DNA from: Hofstenia miamia
Lineage: Eukaryota > Xenacoelomorpha > Acoela
DNA length: 64,000 nt
NCBI GenBank assembly: GCA_004352715.1
Contig: SCFE01000023.1
Coordinates: 1,957,068-2,021,067 of the forward strand
Direction of reading: 5' to 3'
Shown here: one piece after another, positions 54,185 through 64,000 of the stretch
Layout: every line of letters begins with the position of its first letter
Position numbering within the stretch: the first letter of the stretch is position 1
The notes under the pieces: generated by a model
Told to the model about the DNA's origin: nothing
Databases searched by the model: none
Seen by the model: the letters and a program-made list of their open reading frames with translations, nothing else
Position numbers and translations under genes: made by a program

Positions 54185-56107
54185 CATTATATCAATGACT
54201 TGAGTAAATTTTGCGATATATACATGTAGGCAGGTGTAAAGTTCATATCAGGGAATGCATCCCTTTTATTTTTTAGAAGCCCTAATCCTTGTTCGCTTCA
54301 AGCAAAGGATTCTTTGCTAGTCATACCAATATTGTTTAGAAAAAAACCGCCTACTGGGCTAAATCTTTGCATTTGGTGCTTAGATAGCGAACTTGATCCT
54401 ACAAATTTATTCTCAGTTCCTTCAAGAATGTAATTTGAATTCTTTGCGTTGTTTTATTCTCATAGAACAGACGCGTACAATGATTACACTAAATACCGTT
54501 AGAATATTCGTTTTACCACAGGATGCATTTTCCATAAAATCAATATTCCACCTACCCTTCTAACATTTGCAGGTCCGCAAATTCAAAATTCTTTCTGAAA
54601 ATGATTGATTGGGTTTTATAGTACGCGCTGACGCATCTCCATTAATATTGAATTTTATTTTATTCAATAATTTGCCTTTATCTTGACTTTGATGTCGGTT
54701 TTAGTAGCTGTCATAAAATGTTCGGAGGCGACTTTGTACTTTTCAATTCTAGTAAATATGATCACGATTATTTAGAATTATAATTGAACATAGGAGTGCT
54801 TTTACATGTGTAATGATCATTCTCTTGTGTGAACAAGTGTACTGCCTTTGAAACAAAGCTAGTGGACAGGAAATGAATTAGAGGTTTTGAATGACGGCTG
54901 TAGTTACTTGTAGTTCTTTTGCTTCGCGCCATCAATCACATTCTTGGCATTCTAATTGCTTAAAATTAAGTAAATGATTTAAGAAAGCACACATATCTTG
55001 TTTTGTGATTTTAACCAAGTACAGTTGGTCAGTAATTGTCAACGCAATTTTGTCCAACATAATTTTTTGCGGATTTATCTCATTAGTTAGAAATTGTTAA
55101 GCAATTGCTTGTTTTTTAACAGAAAAAATTATTAAATGGATTTACATTAGTTTAAAAATGTAACCTCATCTTTATCAATATCATTAGGACCAATATGTGT
55201 AAACAGCAATTCGTGCTTTAATTTTGCAAGCATTGCCGTAATTCGTCAAAAAATCAAATTGACGCAATTCTAAGCCTAGCCCCAAGTAACTATTATTTAC
55301 AAAAACCTGGGTGTATGTGCTAAAAGCTTTACTTTTTAAAATTTCAAATATAATTTATATGCTGGTGATACAGTCAATCGTCATTATATTACAGTTTCGT
55401 TTAATCAATGTTTAAGAAGTATGAAAACGTGCTACTATACGGAAGTAAGTAAAGTACATTATTGCACATAAGTATTTTTGTGGAAACTATAATTGTCTTT
55501 ACTTAATCACAGATATTTTTGTGCATGTTGTCTAATATCTCGGAAGTCGCTCATTGGATGCCATATAATGGGTTATACCCGGTGTGATCTAGGTCAGAAA
55601 AGCAAAGCGCAATGTTAATATGTTGTAAGTAATCCACCTTCATTCACCTTTTCTTTCATTCTATCCGGTTATGTTGCGAAATGAAGAGATCCAGGTTTTG
55701 GTTACAATAGCTATCCTTAGTAATGAAATGCAAATTGTATAGGAATTCGTCATTAAATTGTTGGTTTTCATTGTGGTCTAAATTCTATCTTCATGCCTTA
55801 TAATTAAAGTAGTTTTTGGATTTAGGTTGATGTCTCATTTTCTAAATTCTCTTGAAAATTAAGCGACTTATTAATTAATTTTTAGACTTATCAGCGCATA
55901 TACATTCGCAATATTTCTTCTCATATCTTCGTGTTAGGGCTGAAAATCGCCAAACGTATTTAACCTTAAACGGCTTATGTCCTTTACAGAAAATAAAGCC
56001 TATTATGAAATTCAATAATGCGGAGATTTAGAAATATGGTCACAATTGTTAGGGAAAAAGTTCGAACTTAATGTTGGAAATTCGTTCTAAGGTTTATTGC
56101 TGTCGTT
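54181..56107 (+). repeat. FAM149 intron 1, copy B of the duplicated segment
   Basis: It aligns with 31785-33683 in the same orientation with about 785 bp deleted at 54409 and about 1.05 kb extra at 54516-55569. The alignment continues to 56107, exactly where copy A enters its 1000-N gap. No exon is seen inside it. Confidence 0.82.
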
Positions 56108-58684
56108 GAAGCAGAATTGTAACCGGGCCTGATTTGACGCCCAGTCACGACCCGGTCCGTTCCCTTAATTAAAATATAGGACCAAGCCTGAACCCGCCCA
56201 GCCTGTTTAGATCAAAATATCACATTATCATTGACATTTTGCTAAAAATGTATGCATTGAAATATAATAACCAGAAAATAAATCAACTGCGCAATAACTA
56301 CAAATTTAGAAGTGCGGATTGATTGATTGATTGATTGATTGATTGCAGCAATTCAAGTGAATTCACTTGTTGAGGACTTAATAGTGAGTTTTTGCAGTCG
56401 GAGTAATCCAGATTTTGAAAAGTCTCATTCACTCTCCGCGCTTGAATTCTAATCAGAAAACAACTCTCTTACGACATTTGCTAATTAAGGAAATTCAGTT
56501 ACACTGAGATTCCAAGAATTCAAATGATCATCTGTTACCATTTTGAACGTTCTTATCCTGTGTGATTCTAGCTCAAGTAAGTAGTTGAGAGTATCATTTT
56601 CTCCAGACTGGAACATGTATCGGAAAGATCTAAATAGTGAGGAGGGTGCAATTAATTTCAAACAAAGCGTGTCATGATCAATGTTATCAAGGTTTCATTG
56701 TAAGGCAGGGAATGCTAGATATCTAACATTCCTTGTTGGACCTATAATTTATTTATATTATATTTCTCAATGTGACTAAATTTTATTACAATAATATACT
56801 TTATCAAGATCTTTTATTGAAGACCCGGCCTCGTCATAGCTCTGGATTGAAGTATTTGAAAAGGTTTGCTGTTTTTTATTGAAAATGGCAATTGCTTTGG
56901 AGGTTCTAAATTATTTCCATTCTTAGTTTTCAGATAATCAGAATGTCAATATCCCATGGCCAACAACTTACCTGACTCTTTCTTTTATATAGATAGACTT
57001 TCCAAACCCATTCAGGCATGGCATGCGGAAAATCAGAGTTTTTGCGCTAAGGTACGGCTCAGTGAAGCAACCCAAGCTTGTGGTTTCGGCACGAAGATAA
57101 AGAGAAGACACTGTTCCATCCTGTGTTTTTTTCAGATTTTGGATATCTTTATTAGTTTGTGAGTCGTAAGCGCTCAAGAAAGCAGTTTAAGGTTAACATA
57201 ATAATAAGAGTCAAAAGCAATTTACTGCATTAGATTAATGGTACAAGACAAAAATAAAAAATAATTAAGAACTACAAATTAAATGGAATTATATAATATA
57301 TATATGAAATTCTCGTTGCATAAATTTTGAAACATGCGAATNCTCCTTTTATACAAACTTTGTTCAGAACTTTATATGTAGCATGGTTGAAAAGGATATT
57401 TCTTGCTTCACTGGTAAAAAAACAGATCAGAGCAAATACGAAAACTATAACGATGAAATCGACCGTCTTCTTAATCACTTGGTGTAATGATTTTGAAATA
57501 TATGATATATGTTCTTAAAAAAAAATAAAAAAAATTAATCATTAAATGCAATCGCACACCTTAGTTTTAATTTTTAGGAAATATTTATTATTTAATCAAA
57601 GAAATCCATATATAAACCTAATGGAGATATAGGTTACTGCGTGTATGTACCACATTCGCACATTACTTGCGAACTAAGACACTGTCAATTCCGAGCGCAA
57701 CCAACATGCTCTGTTAAAAGCAATCTCTTGCTAATTTACTAAACTGCAACTTAGTCTTAATGCTGTTTAGCAAGTATTTAAGTCGTAAGACTAATATTTA
57801 AATTTCCGAAGTTTTTAATCTCTTAAATTTCATAATCTGGGCAAAGCAACTAAATGTTATCTATCAAATTATTTAGTTTATTTCTATCTCTTTCCCAAAA
57901 AACTTTTTTCACGTTTTGCAATTATTGATTTTAAACAAGAAATTTGTTTTTTTAATTTTTAAATAATTCCTTAAGTTAATGTTTTTGCTTATAAATTTCC
58001 ATTTTTTTACAAAAAATTTCAAATTTATTGTCAATGACATAATAAGTTTTCGATCTCACATTTGGATTATTAAACATATCAGTCAAAACCCTGCTACATA
58101 AAACGCTTTATTGAATGCAGTTAATTTTTAAGTAATTACGTCTGTTCATATTTTTTTCTAAACTTTAACATGTTTTCTCATTTGACCAACATTTAGAAAA
58201 TCTTGAACTCCTATGACCCTTGTTCAAAAAATCCAAATATTCTTGTTTTCTTTATGAAAAAAAATCTAATTAATTTTGTTTTATATGTACAGTGTTCAGA
58301 GTTTATGGTTATTTCCATATATAGTTTTTACATTTAGTTTTTTGAAAATTGAGTTGAAGTTCTTCTTTATGAATAGTTTTTTTTCAAAGTACCTTATGAG
58401 TTATTAATGCCTTCACACTTGGAGTTGTATTTTTGTTTTTGCAATAGTTGCTTGGATAATACTCGTAGATTTGATTGGTTAATGCAAGTGCTTTTATTCA
58501 CCGCTAGTAGTCGCATGCCGTTGCCAATTTTTCACAGCTGTCAATGAAAATGTAATATTCAGTGTTATATGAGCCAGATATTGAACAGTGAGTTATGGGT
58601 GGTACTTCAATCAGTGCTGTCAGTTTGAGTGCACCACTTACGCTTGAGATTTTCAAGTAAGGTACGAACAGCGCTATTTTTACA
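56108..58684. other. Probable FAM149 intron 1 continuation, mostly unrecognised
   Basis: It contains a (GATT)n microsatellite at 56319-56345 and an inverted LINE tail near 57208-57240 (reverse complement reads GCAGTAAATTGCTTTTGACTC). A single N lies at 57342. No exon with clear support. Confidence 0.4.
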
Positions 58685-58723
58685 ATGAAAAGGAGATTTC
58701 ACCATGCTAAGCAATGTCTTAAG
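58685..58723 (+). CDS. Possible alternative first exon for FAM149
   Basis: caccATGctaagcaatgtct at 58701 onwards is followed by the very good donor AAG-GTAAGTT at 58724. From the ATG at 58704 the exon ends in phase 2, which matches the acceptor phase of the exon at 63639. From the earlier ATG at 58685 (MKRRFHHAKQCLK) it ends in phase 0 and would not fit. No promoter element can be identified with confidence. Confidence 0.25.
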
Positions 58724-59509
58724 GTAAGTTATAGACTATTGCCATTCCAAAAATTACTACTCCATTTCAATCTAAATTTTGTTCTCTTATTAATAATTTT
58801 TGTAAATTGCCTTATCATATCATTCTTTTCCTCTTTGAATACATAAAGGTCATTTGTAATTATATTATATTTTTATATCACGTTTTTTTAAAAGAAGAAA
58901 CTTTCTACTATTGCAAAATCTTTTTTATGTTTTGACCTGGGCAAGGGGCAATTGCTGTACAAAGACTAGATGTTTACGTAGAATACCTCTTTCATGATTT
59001 CATTTAAAAAGAAATGGATATCTCATTATATTAAAAACGTAAAAACACAAAAGCAAGTCTCAATTTTTAAAAAAAGTTTTAAAAATATTGCCTAACACTT
59101 GCTGATCAAAACATCGCAAAGGCTGTGAACAAATAAAACCAGGCACATGAAAATTTTACAATTGCGCAAAAATATAACATTCTCTTATGTTATTAAAAAC
59201 TCATTTTAAGTATGGACCAGTCTATATGAATTTTGACAATGGCTGATCCAGGCTTGTGTTTAAGATCTGGTTCATTTTTTATGTCTCTTTAATTTTGAAT
59301 ATTCATCAATTTCATACAGCAATTTATATTACCTGCATAGTTAAAGTCAGTCACTAAAACATTCTCTACAAAAATTTTATTCAAAATACCATGTAAAACG
59401 CAGGGTTATAGTAATTCCCAAAATTGAATATTTCTTTTACTTTTAAAGTACATTTTAGTGTAGTTACCAACCATGCATGTCCGCCTATGTTCCTATAATA
59501 TTGCAGGAT
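58724..59509. other. Intron-like sequence, nothing recognised
   Basis: No supported feature. Confidence 0.4.
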
Positions 59510-59849
59510 CAGACTTGTCAACGAGGCGATCCGAGCCGAGCTTGAGCACAGTATTTGATATACAACGAGCCCAAAACGAGCCTATTTTAGGCAAAGCAAG
59601 CTTATAGTTCTGCTTGTTAATTTGATTATGGAGATTTTTCTTATTTTTTACAGTCAATATGCTTTTCTTATAATCTTATTTAAGAAATGTTTATTAAATT
59701 ATAGGAAGAGCTATGTAAAAAATTCGTTGAGCACAATATTTTTTAAAAAATACCGAGCTAAGACGAGCCTCATTCAAAGATTTTATGTGGCGAGCCGAGC
59801 CTAGCCGAGCTGAGTCGAGATTGGAAATGTCGGTTCTTTGACAAGTCTG
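59510..59849 (+). mobile_element. hAT-type MITE family 2, copy 4
   Basis: CAGACTTGTCAACGAGG to CTTTGACAAGTCTG with perfect 8-bp flanks tgcaggat (59502-59509 and 59850-59857). Confidence 0.9.
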
Positions 59850-60719
59850 TGCAGGATGATCTTGACCTCGACTCTCACAGATCGTCTGATGATTGTTTCT
59901 TATGTAATTCCGAGATTTCACAGACCCGTAAATCTTCGAAATTGCATTTTCGTGATCGTGATTGAACCCTAACACATAAAATACCGCTCTCACGTCCGAT
60001 TTAGTCGAGGATACCAGTGCTGAAATTTAGGTGTGTTTTCCATCTGATTTTTACTCGGATGTTGAAATGCCTTGAGTCTAGACAAAGACATCATTATAAC
60101 AGCTAATGCTGCTGTTGAATTTATTAATGCTGATTATTCTGGCGTCGTGCCTTTTGCTCAGATCAAAGCCTTCCGCGGTGTCTTTATTGTCTAGTCTTTA
60201 AATCGCGTGCGCCCAGTATCTGTTCATTAAACCGTGTTCATTTACCGCATAGCTTTGGTGTCATATAAAAAGGAAGCGACTATTTACAGTTGAGCGCTCT
60301 ATTTGCCCATCCTTCCACAATAAGTTTAATTATTTTATTTAAATATATACCTCTCCTCAAATTAAAGTTCGTAATCGTATGCGCATTGTTTTCAAATATT
60401 TTCAATTTAACTACAATCGCGGTTTTAAATATATAGAAAATTGGCCTTCCACAGTTTGATTATTAAATTCCCTTCCTTAATTGCAAATCGAAATAATAAT
60501 TGATTACTCAACAAATATAAGTTATGAGAAATATAAAAATTAAATAAAACATTTATTAAACTTTTTTTTACATACTCAAATTCAATATCAGTCAATAATG
60601 AATTTAACTATTTTGTAGATGAATTAACACTCTAGCAATAAGTCAAAATCATTTATTGACATTGGCTATACAATTGGGTTTAATTGGGATACTGGCCCTC
60701 TAATGATTTTACAGTAGGA
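59850..60719. other. Intron-like sequence, nothing recognised
   Basis: No supported feature. Confidence 0.4.
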
Positions 60720-61074
60720 CAGACTTGTCAACGAGCCGTAACTTCTAAGCTCGGCTCGGCTCGTTTAAATTTTGAGTAAGTTCGGCTCGGCTCGGCTCGC
60801 CGCATAAAATCTTTCAATGAGGCTCGTTTCAGCTCGATATTTTTTTTCAAATATTGTACTCTCAGAATTTTTTCAATTGCTCTTCCTATTATTTAATAAA
60901 CATTTCTAAAATACGATTATAAGTGAGGAATATTGAATGAAAAAATAAGAAAAATCTGCATAATCAAATTAACAAGCAGCACTATAAATTTGGTTTGCTT
61001 AAAAACGGCTCGTTTTGGGCTCGTTGTGTATCCAATATTCTGCTCAAGCTCGGCTCGGCTCTTTGACAAGTCTG
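60720..61074 (-). mobile_element. hAT-type MITE family 2, copy 5 (inverted)
   Basis: CAGACTTGTCAACGAGCC to CTCTTTGACAAGTCTG with flanks cagtagga and cagtggga (7 of 8). Internal blocks match the 42396-42693 copy in the same orientation. Confidence 0.88.
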
Positions 61075-61459
61075 CAGTGGGAAATAGGGTAACAAATAAA
61101 TTATCTTATGCCCTGCATGTTTTATAAAATATTTTAAAGTGTTACAGAAATTGTTCCAGTAAAAGAAATTGTCACCATTTTTAATGAAATTTTTAGTTTG
61201 AATCTAGTACTTGCTTTCCATTTGAACAGCGCCAAAAGTCCAATATAAATTATTCGCATGTAATGAACCACAGACCAAGTTACTTTTATGCAAAATCATA
61301 ATTTTTTTTTTTATTCAAGAAAAAAATTTAAAATTTCTTTATTAAATAGGCAAACATTATTGGGCATAGATAATATACTCAACGAATGGTCGAATTACTT
61401 TTAAAACTGTCCTATAATTAATATGGCATATTTAAATAGTTTTATAAATGTTTTTGTCA

Positions 61460-61512
61460 TGTGTTAGTTTATAGTTTTTAGATACATTTAAGCAATAAAT
61501 TTGGTTTGACTC
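61460..61512 (+). mobile_element. LINE 3' tail fragment
   Basis: agcaataaatttggtttgac preceded by gtttttagatacattta is the same 3' tail as at 20499-20520 and 49014-49035. No coding part is visible upstream. Confidence 0.5.
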
Positions 61513-62852
61513 TATTTATAAAAACGTATTCAGAGTTTTTTCTTAATAATTGTTCGGCAGCACTATAATATATTTGTATTAAGCCATAATGGTAAAAATA
61601 TATATTCAACGGTTCCAAGATCATTAACTCGTTGTTGTAATTGGGCCTTACAAAGAACATTATTACAAAGTGAAAATAACTCAAAAGTTTAAGTTCTTTA
61701 CAAAACTTGTTTAATTCTAAAAATTCAACATTTACAAATGCCATTAGCATTTAGCATGGAAATTTAAAGAAAATGATTATCTAAATGTTTCAGTCTCCTG
61801 TTCTTTTTAAGCCTTAAAACCGCTTAATATATCAGTAAGTTTGAGTTGCTCAATTCATTTCAGCCCTCAATTTTACAAATTTCAATGAATAAGTCTCCCT
61901 AAATGTAAAAAAGATTAACATGCTTTTCTTACAATAACTCTTATCAAATTTTTTTAAATGCATAGGGCTAATTGTAATTCATTTTGAATAGTTCATAGTT
62001 CGTTATCAGCTAAAGCAAAAAACGCCATCAAGGCAAGGCCAATATCCATATAATTCTTATAATTATAATTTTTCTCATTAGTTCAATATTTAAAAATAAA
62101 GCTATTAAAGCGAGCCCAGTCGAAATTTGAATTTCCCTTTTGGAATAAAATCCTACTTTACAAATTTCGTGTGAATAGTTATTGGTTTTCGACAATAGGT
62201 TATGACTTATGTTGTTAAGATGATGGTTTATTCGTATTTTACTAGTTTCCTGCAAGTCCTTAGCGCTGGATTTCAAAGTTTGTTTAGGTTGCATTTTTAT
62301 ATCTAGAATGCTTCCAGAGTGTTGTGCATTTATTACTTTATTAGACACTATATGTATTGTACAGTTGGTAGCGGTATTTAAAAATTAAAAGCTTTAAGTA
62401 ATTTGCTTTGATGTGATAGACAGACGGCATTTTCCTAATTTTGGAAATGCCAATGGCTGGAATGTGTATTATTTCGATTCAATCCACCACTATTTCTCCA
62501 GAAATTCTAACATAAATCATCATTTCATATCTAAAACTGCTTAGAAACGAAATAATCATTTTTAAACTTGTTAAAGATAGTAATCTACATATAATTTCAA
62601 ATGTTTATGCTTTTTTACAAAGTTTTATATTTTTTCACATTTTTAGTCAACAGAAATTTCAATAAATTCCTTTTTTGCAGAGGCTGATCCATAAATCTGT
62701 CTACGTAGACACACATTAGTATCTAACTTCTGACCTATTCTGACTTAAGGCCATATTACAATACAGAGTAGCTTAAACACGTGCATTGTGCCCCTGTGCC
62801 CCTTCTCTATCCGCGCTTGTTTTGTAGTCCCTTTGTACGTCTCCAAAGTGGG
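61513..62852. other. Intron-like sequence, nothing recognised
   Basis: Minus-strand open stretches near 61478-61750 and 62028-62348 are AT-driven and unsupported. Confidence 0.4.
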
Positions 62853-62856
62853 TTAA

Positions 62857-63087
62857 CCCTTTCGATCCGACTTTTGCACAATTAACTTTCAATCATTTTT
62901 TTCGGTATCTCCCACTTCTTATGACACTCCTTAACTACCATAAGCAAAATTGAAAATTTTTATAATAGGTACAGGTGTTTTTCGACCATGGGACAAATAT
63001 GTCCCAGTAGTATTATAAACGTTTAAAATTGATTTTAGTATTTGGAAAATATTCTTGGGACGTATTGTCCCATTAGGACCGAAAGGG
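62857..63087. mobile_element. piggyBac-type MITE, second copy
   Basis: TTAA at 62853-62856 and 63088-63091 flanks CCCTTTCGATCCG and the inverse of CCCTTTCGGTCC. Subterminal palindromes gggacaaatatgtccc (about 62990) and gggacgtattgtccc (about 63058) parallel that of 36020-36283. Confidence 0.78.
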
Positions 63088-63394
63088 TTAAGGTCTGATT
63101 TTTTATAACTTGAAGTAAATCTTAATGTGACTAATTGATGTCTTTTTTATTGTGTCTTTAGTAAGATGAGTTGTTTATGATTAAATGGAATTCATATTCT
63201 GAAAAGGCTTTATCCAGCTTTTTTGATTGTCCCTCGCAGCGAATGCGTAAGTTGTTAGATGCACGCAGCTGTTTTTTAATTGATGTATTGTTATTTACTG
63301 TTTATGTTGGTTACTTTGAGTAGTATTCACGGAAAATGATTTCATACAATAAGTTTAAAATGCCAGTGTTAAGTATTTTCTCAAAGATTTAAAA

Positions 63395-63510
63395 AGCGAC
63401 ACATCTAAAAATAGAGGACAGCATTTTTGACATTGAGTAATTTAGACATGGTAGCGACTCATCTCAAAATAGAGTCCAGCATTTTTGACATTGAGTAATT
63501 TAGACATGGT
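63395..63510. repeat. Tandem duplication, period about 58
   Basis: gcatttttgacattgagtaa followed by tttagacatgg occurs at 63421 and 63479, each preceded by a related agcgacacatct-type segment. Confidence 0.85.
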
Positions 63511-63638
63511 ATAATTGAATCACCGCCCAACGAGCAGTCATTCCTTGACGAAGAATCTTACTTGAATTTTAACGAAGTCAACTGTGCTTTGAACAGGTAA
63601 ACAACTTTGAGTTAAAGAGTTGATTATTTTTGTTTTAG

Positions 63639-63762
63639 TGGAGATTTCTCATCTTCAAGTTACACAACCGAGTTTGTTAGTGGCAGTAGAATTCGAACCT
63701 CTGGTTGGCTTACATCTGGAAATTCAACTGAAAGATCCAGTGTCTACTCCTGGGGTGAAGAT
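63639..63762 (+). CDS. FAM149: FAM149 exon 2, out of order in the scaffold
   Basis: The acceptor tttttgttttag gives one base that completes the split Gly codon of exon 1 (phase 2). The donor gaagat-gtaagt leaves phase 0, matching the exon at 40401. The peptide GDFSSSSYTTEFVSGSRIRT, then SGNSTERSSVYSWGED, ends with the SWG motif that in relatives directly precedes the DUF3719 helix. It lies 10 kb downstream of the terminal exon, behind a copy of intron 1, so it is either misplaced or belongs to a second gene copy. Confidence 0.8.
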
Positions 63763-63849
63763 GTAAGTTTCTCATAGTCATAGTGTAGTATTTAATGCCA
63801 TAATATAGAGTCTTAATGATATGCCAATACATTACCATTCTAAATTGCT

Positions 63850-63925
63850 TACCCTAGAGCGGGGCTACTTTGAACAAAAAAATAAAATCTTCTAATGTGA
63901 TATAACTACAAAATCAATGTCTTTT
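63850..63925 (-). repeat. Inverted copy of the sequence beside the 1000-N gap
   Basis: gagcggggctactttgaaca to aaaatcaatgt is the reverse complement of about 34706-34775 with a few changes. Both copies end against TA repeats. It may be one arm of a hairpin element. Confidence 0.75.
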
Positions 63926-63962
63926 TATATATATATGTCGTGTATAAGGCTGAACACCTTAT

Positions 63963-63967
63963 ACACT

Positions 63968-64000
<33 letters not shown>
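63963..64000. repeat. (TA)n microsatellite at the window end
   Basis: Uninterrupted TA repeat running off the window, preceded by a small inverted repeat (gtgtataaggctgaacacct and tatacac). Confidence 0.9.

Noticed and set aside
56319-56345. CRISPR-like short repeat
   Set aside because: It is a (GATT)n microsatellite; no spaced direct repeats occur anywhere in the window.

Overview
The window is AT-rich, intron-containing metazoan DNA (probably an invertebrate; I cannot name the species). It holds one recognisable cellular gene, a FAM149-type (DUF3719) cilium-associated gene on the + strand spread over 30.9-53.5 kb, embedded in dense transposable-element debris. No rRNA, tRNA, CRISPR or operon-like structure was seen. 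Five long N gaps (23574-24051, 27405-28108, 33085-33133, 33684-34683, 42323-42395), a 12-N gap (16677-16688) and five single Ns show a draft scaffold.

Region 1 (1 to about 20.9 kb) is a CpG-poor retrotransposon graveyard. A Ty3/gypsy-type LTR element with a tRNA-Trp-like primer site, decayed gag, protease, RT-RNase H and integrase, and extra reading frames downstream of pol runs from 460 to 10971. A second, rearranged copy occupies 11150-16346; it contains exact duplications next to single Ns that look like unmerged contigs. A third LTR lies inverted at 16470-17110. Three short solo LTRs of another family and a LINE 3' end follow.

Region 2 (20.9-30.9 kb) has normal CpG content. It holds a 1.4-kb element with inverted arms of about 300 bp, an internal hAT-like MITE, a possible terminal exon of an unknown gene at 26942-27007 and a transposase-deletion derivative at 30.1-30.5 kb.

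Region 3 (30.9-53.5 kb) is the FAM149 gene: a long proline/serine-rich first exon, the DUF3719 core at 40.4-40.7 kb, a conserved acidic motif at 44.8 kb, and a stop and poly(A) signal at 53.5-53.6 kb. Its introns are packed with non-autonomous DNA transposons: two hAT-type families with 8-bp target duplications, TTA-flanked PIF/Harbinger hairpins, TTAA-flanked piggyBac-type and TA-flanked Tc1/mariner-type elements.

Region 4 (54.1-64 kb) begins with a diverged copy of FAM149 intron 1 and ends with an exon (63639-63762) that fits, in phase at both ends, between the exons at 31747 and 40401. With that exon inserted the gene reads as one open frame of about 831 codons; without it the frame is broken. 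The simplest reading is that 54.1-64 kb is a misplaced or alternative-haplotype contig belonging in the gap at 33684-34683. A partial tandem gene duplication is the alternative.
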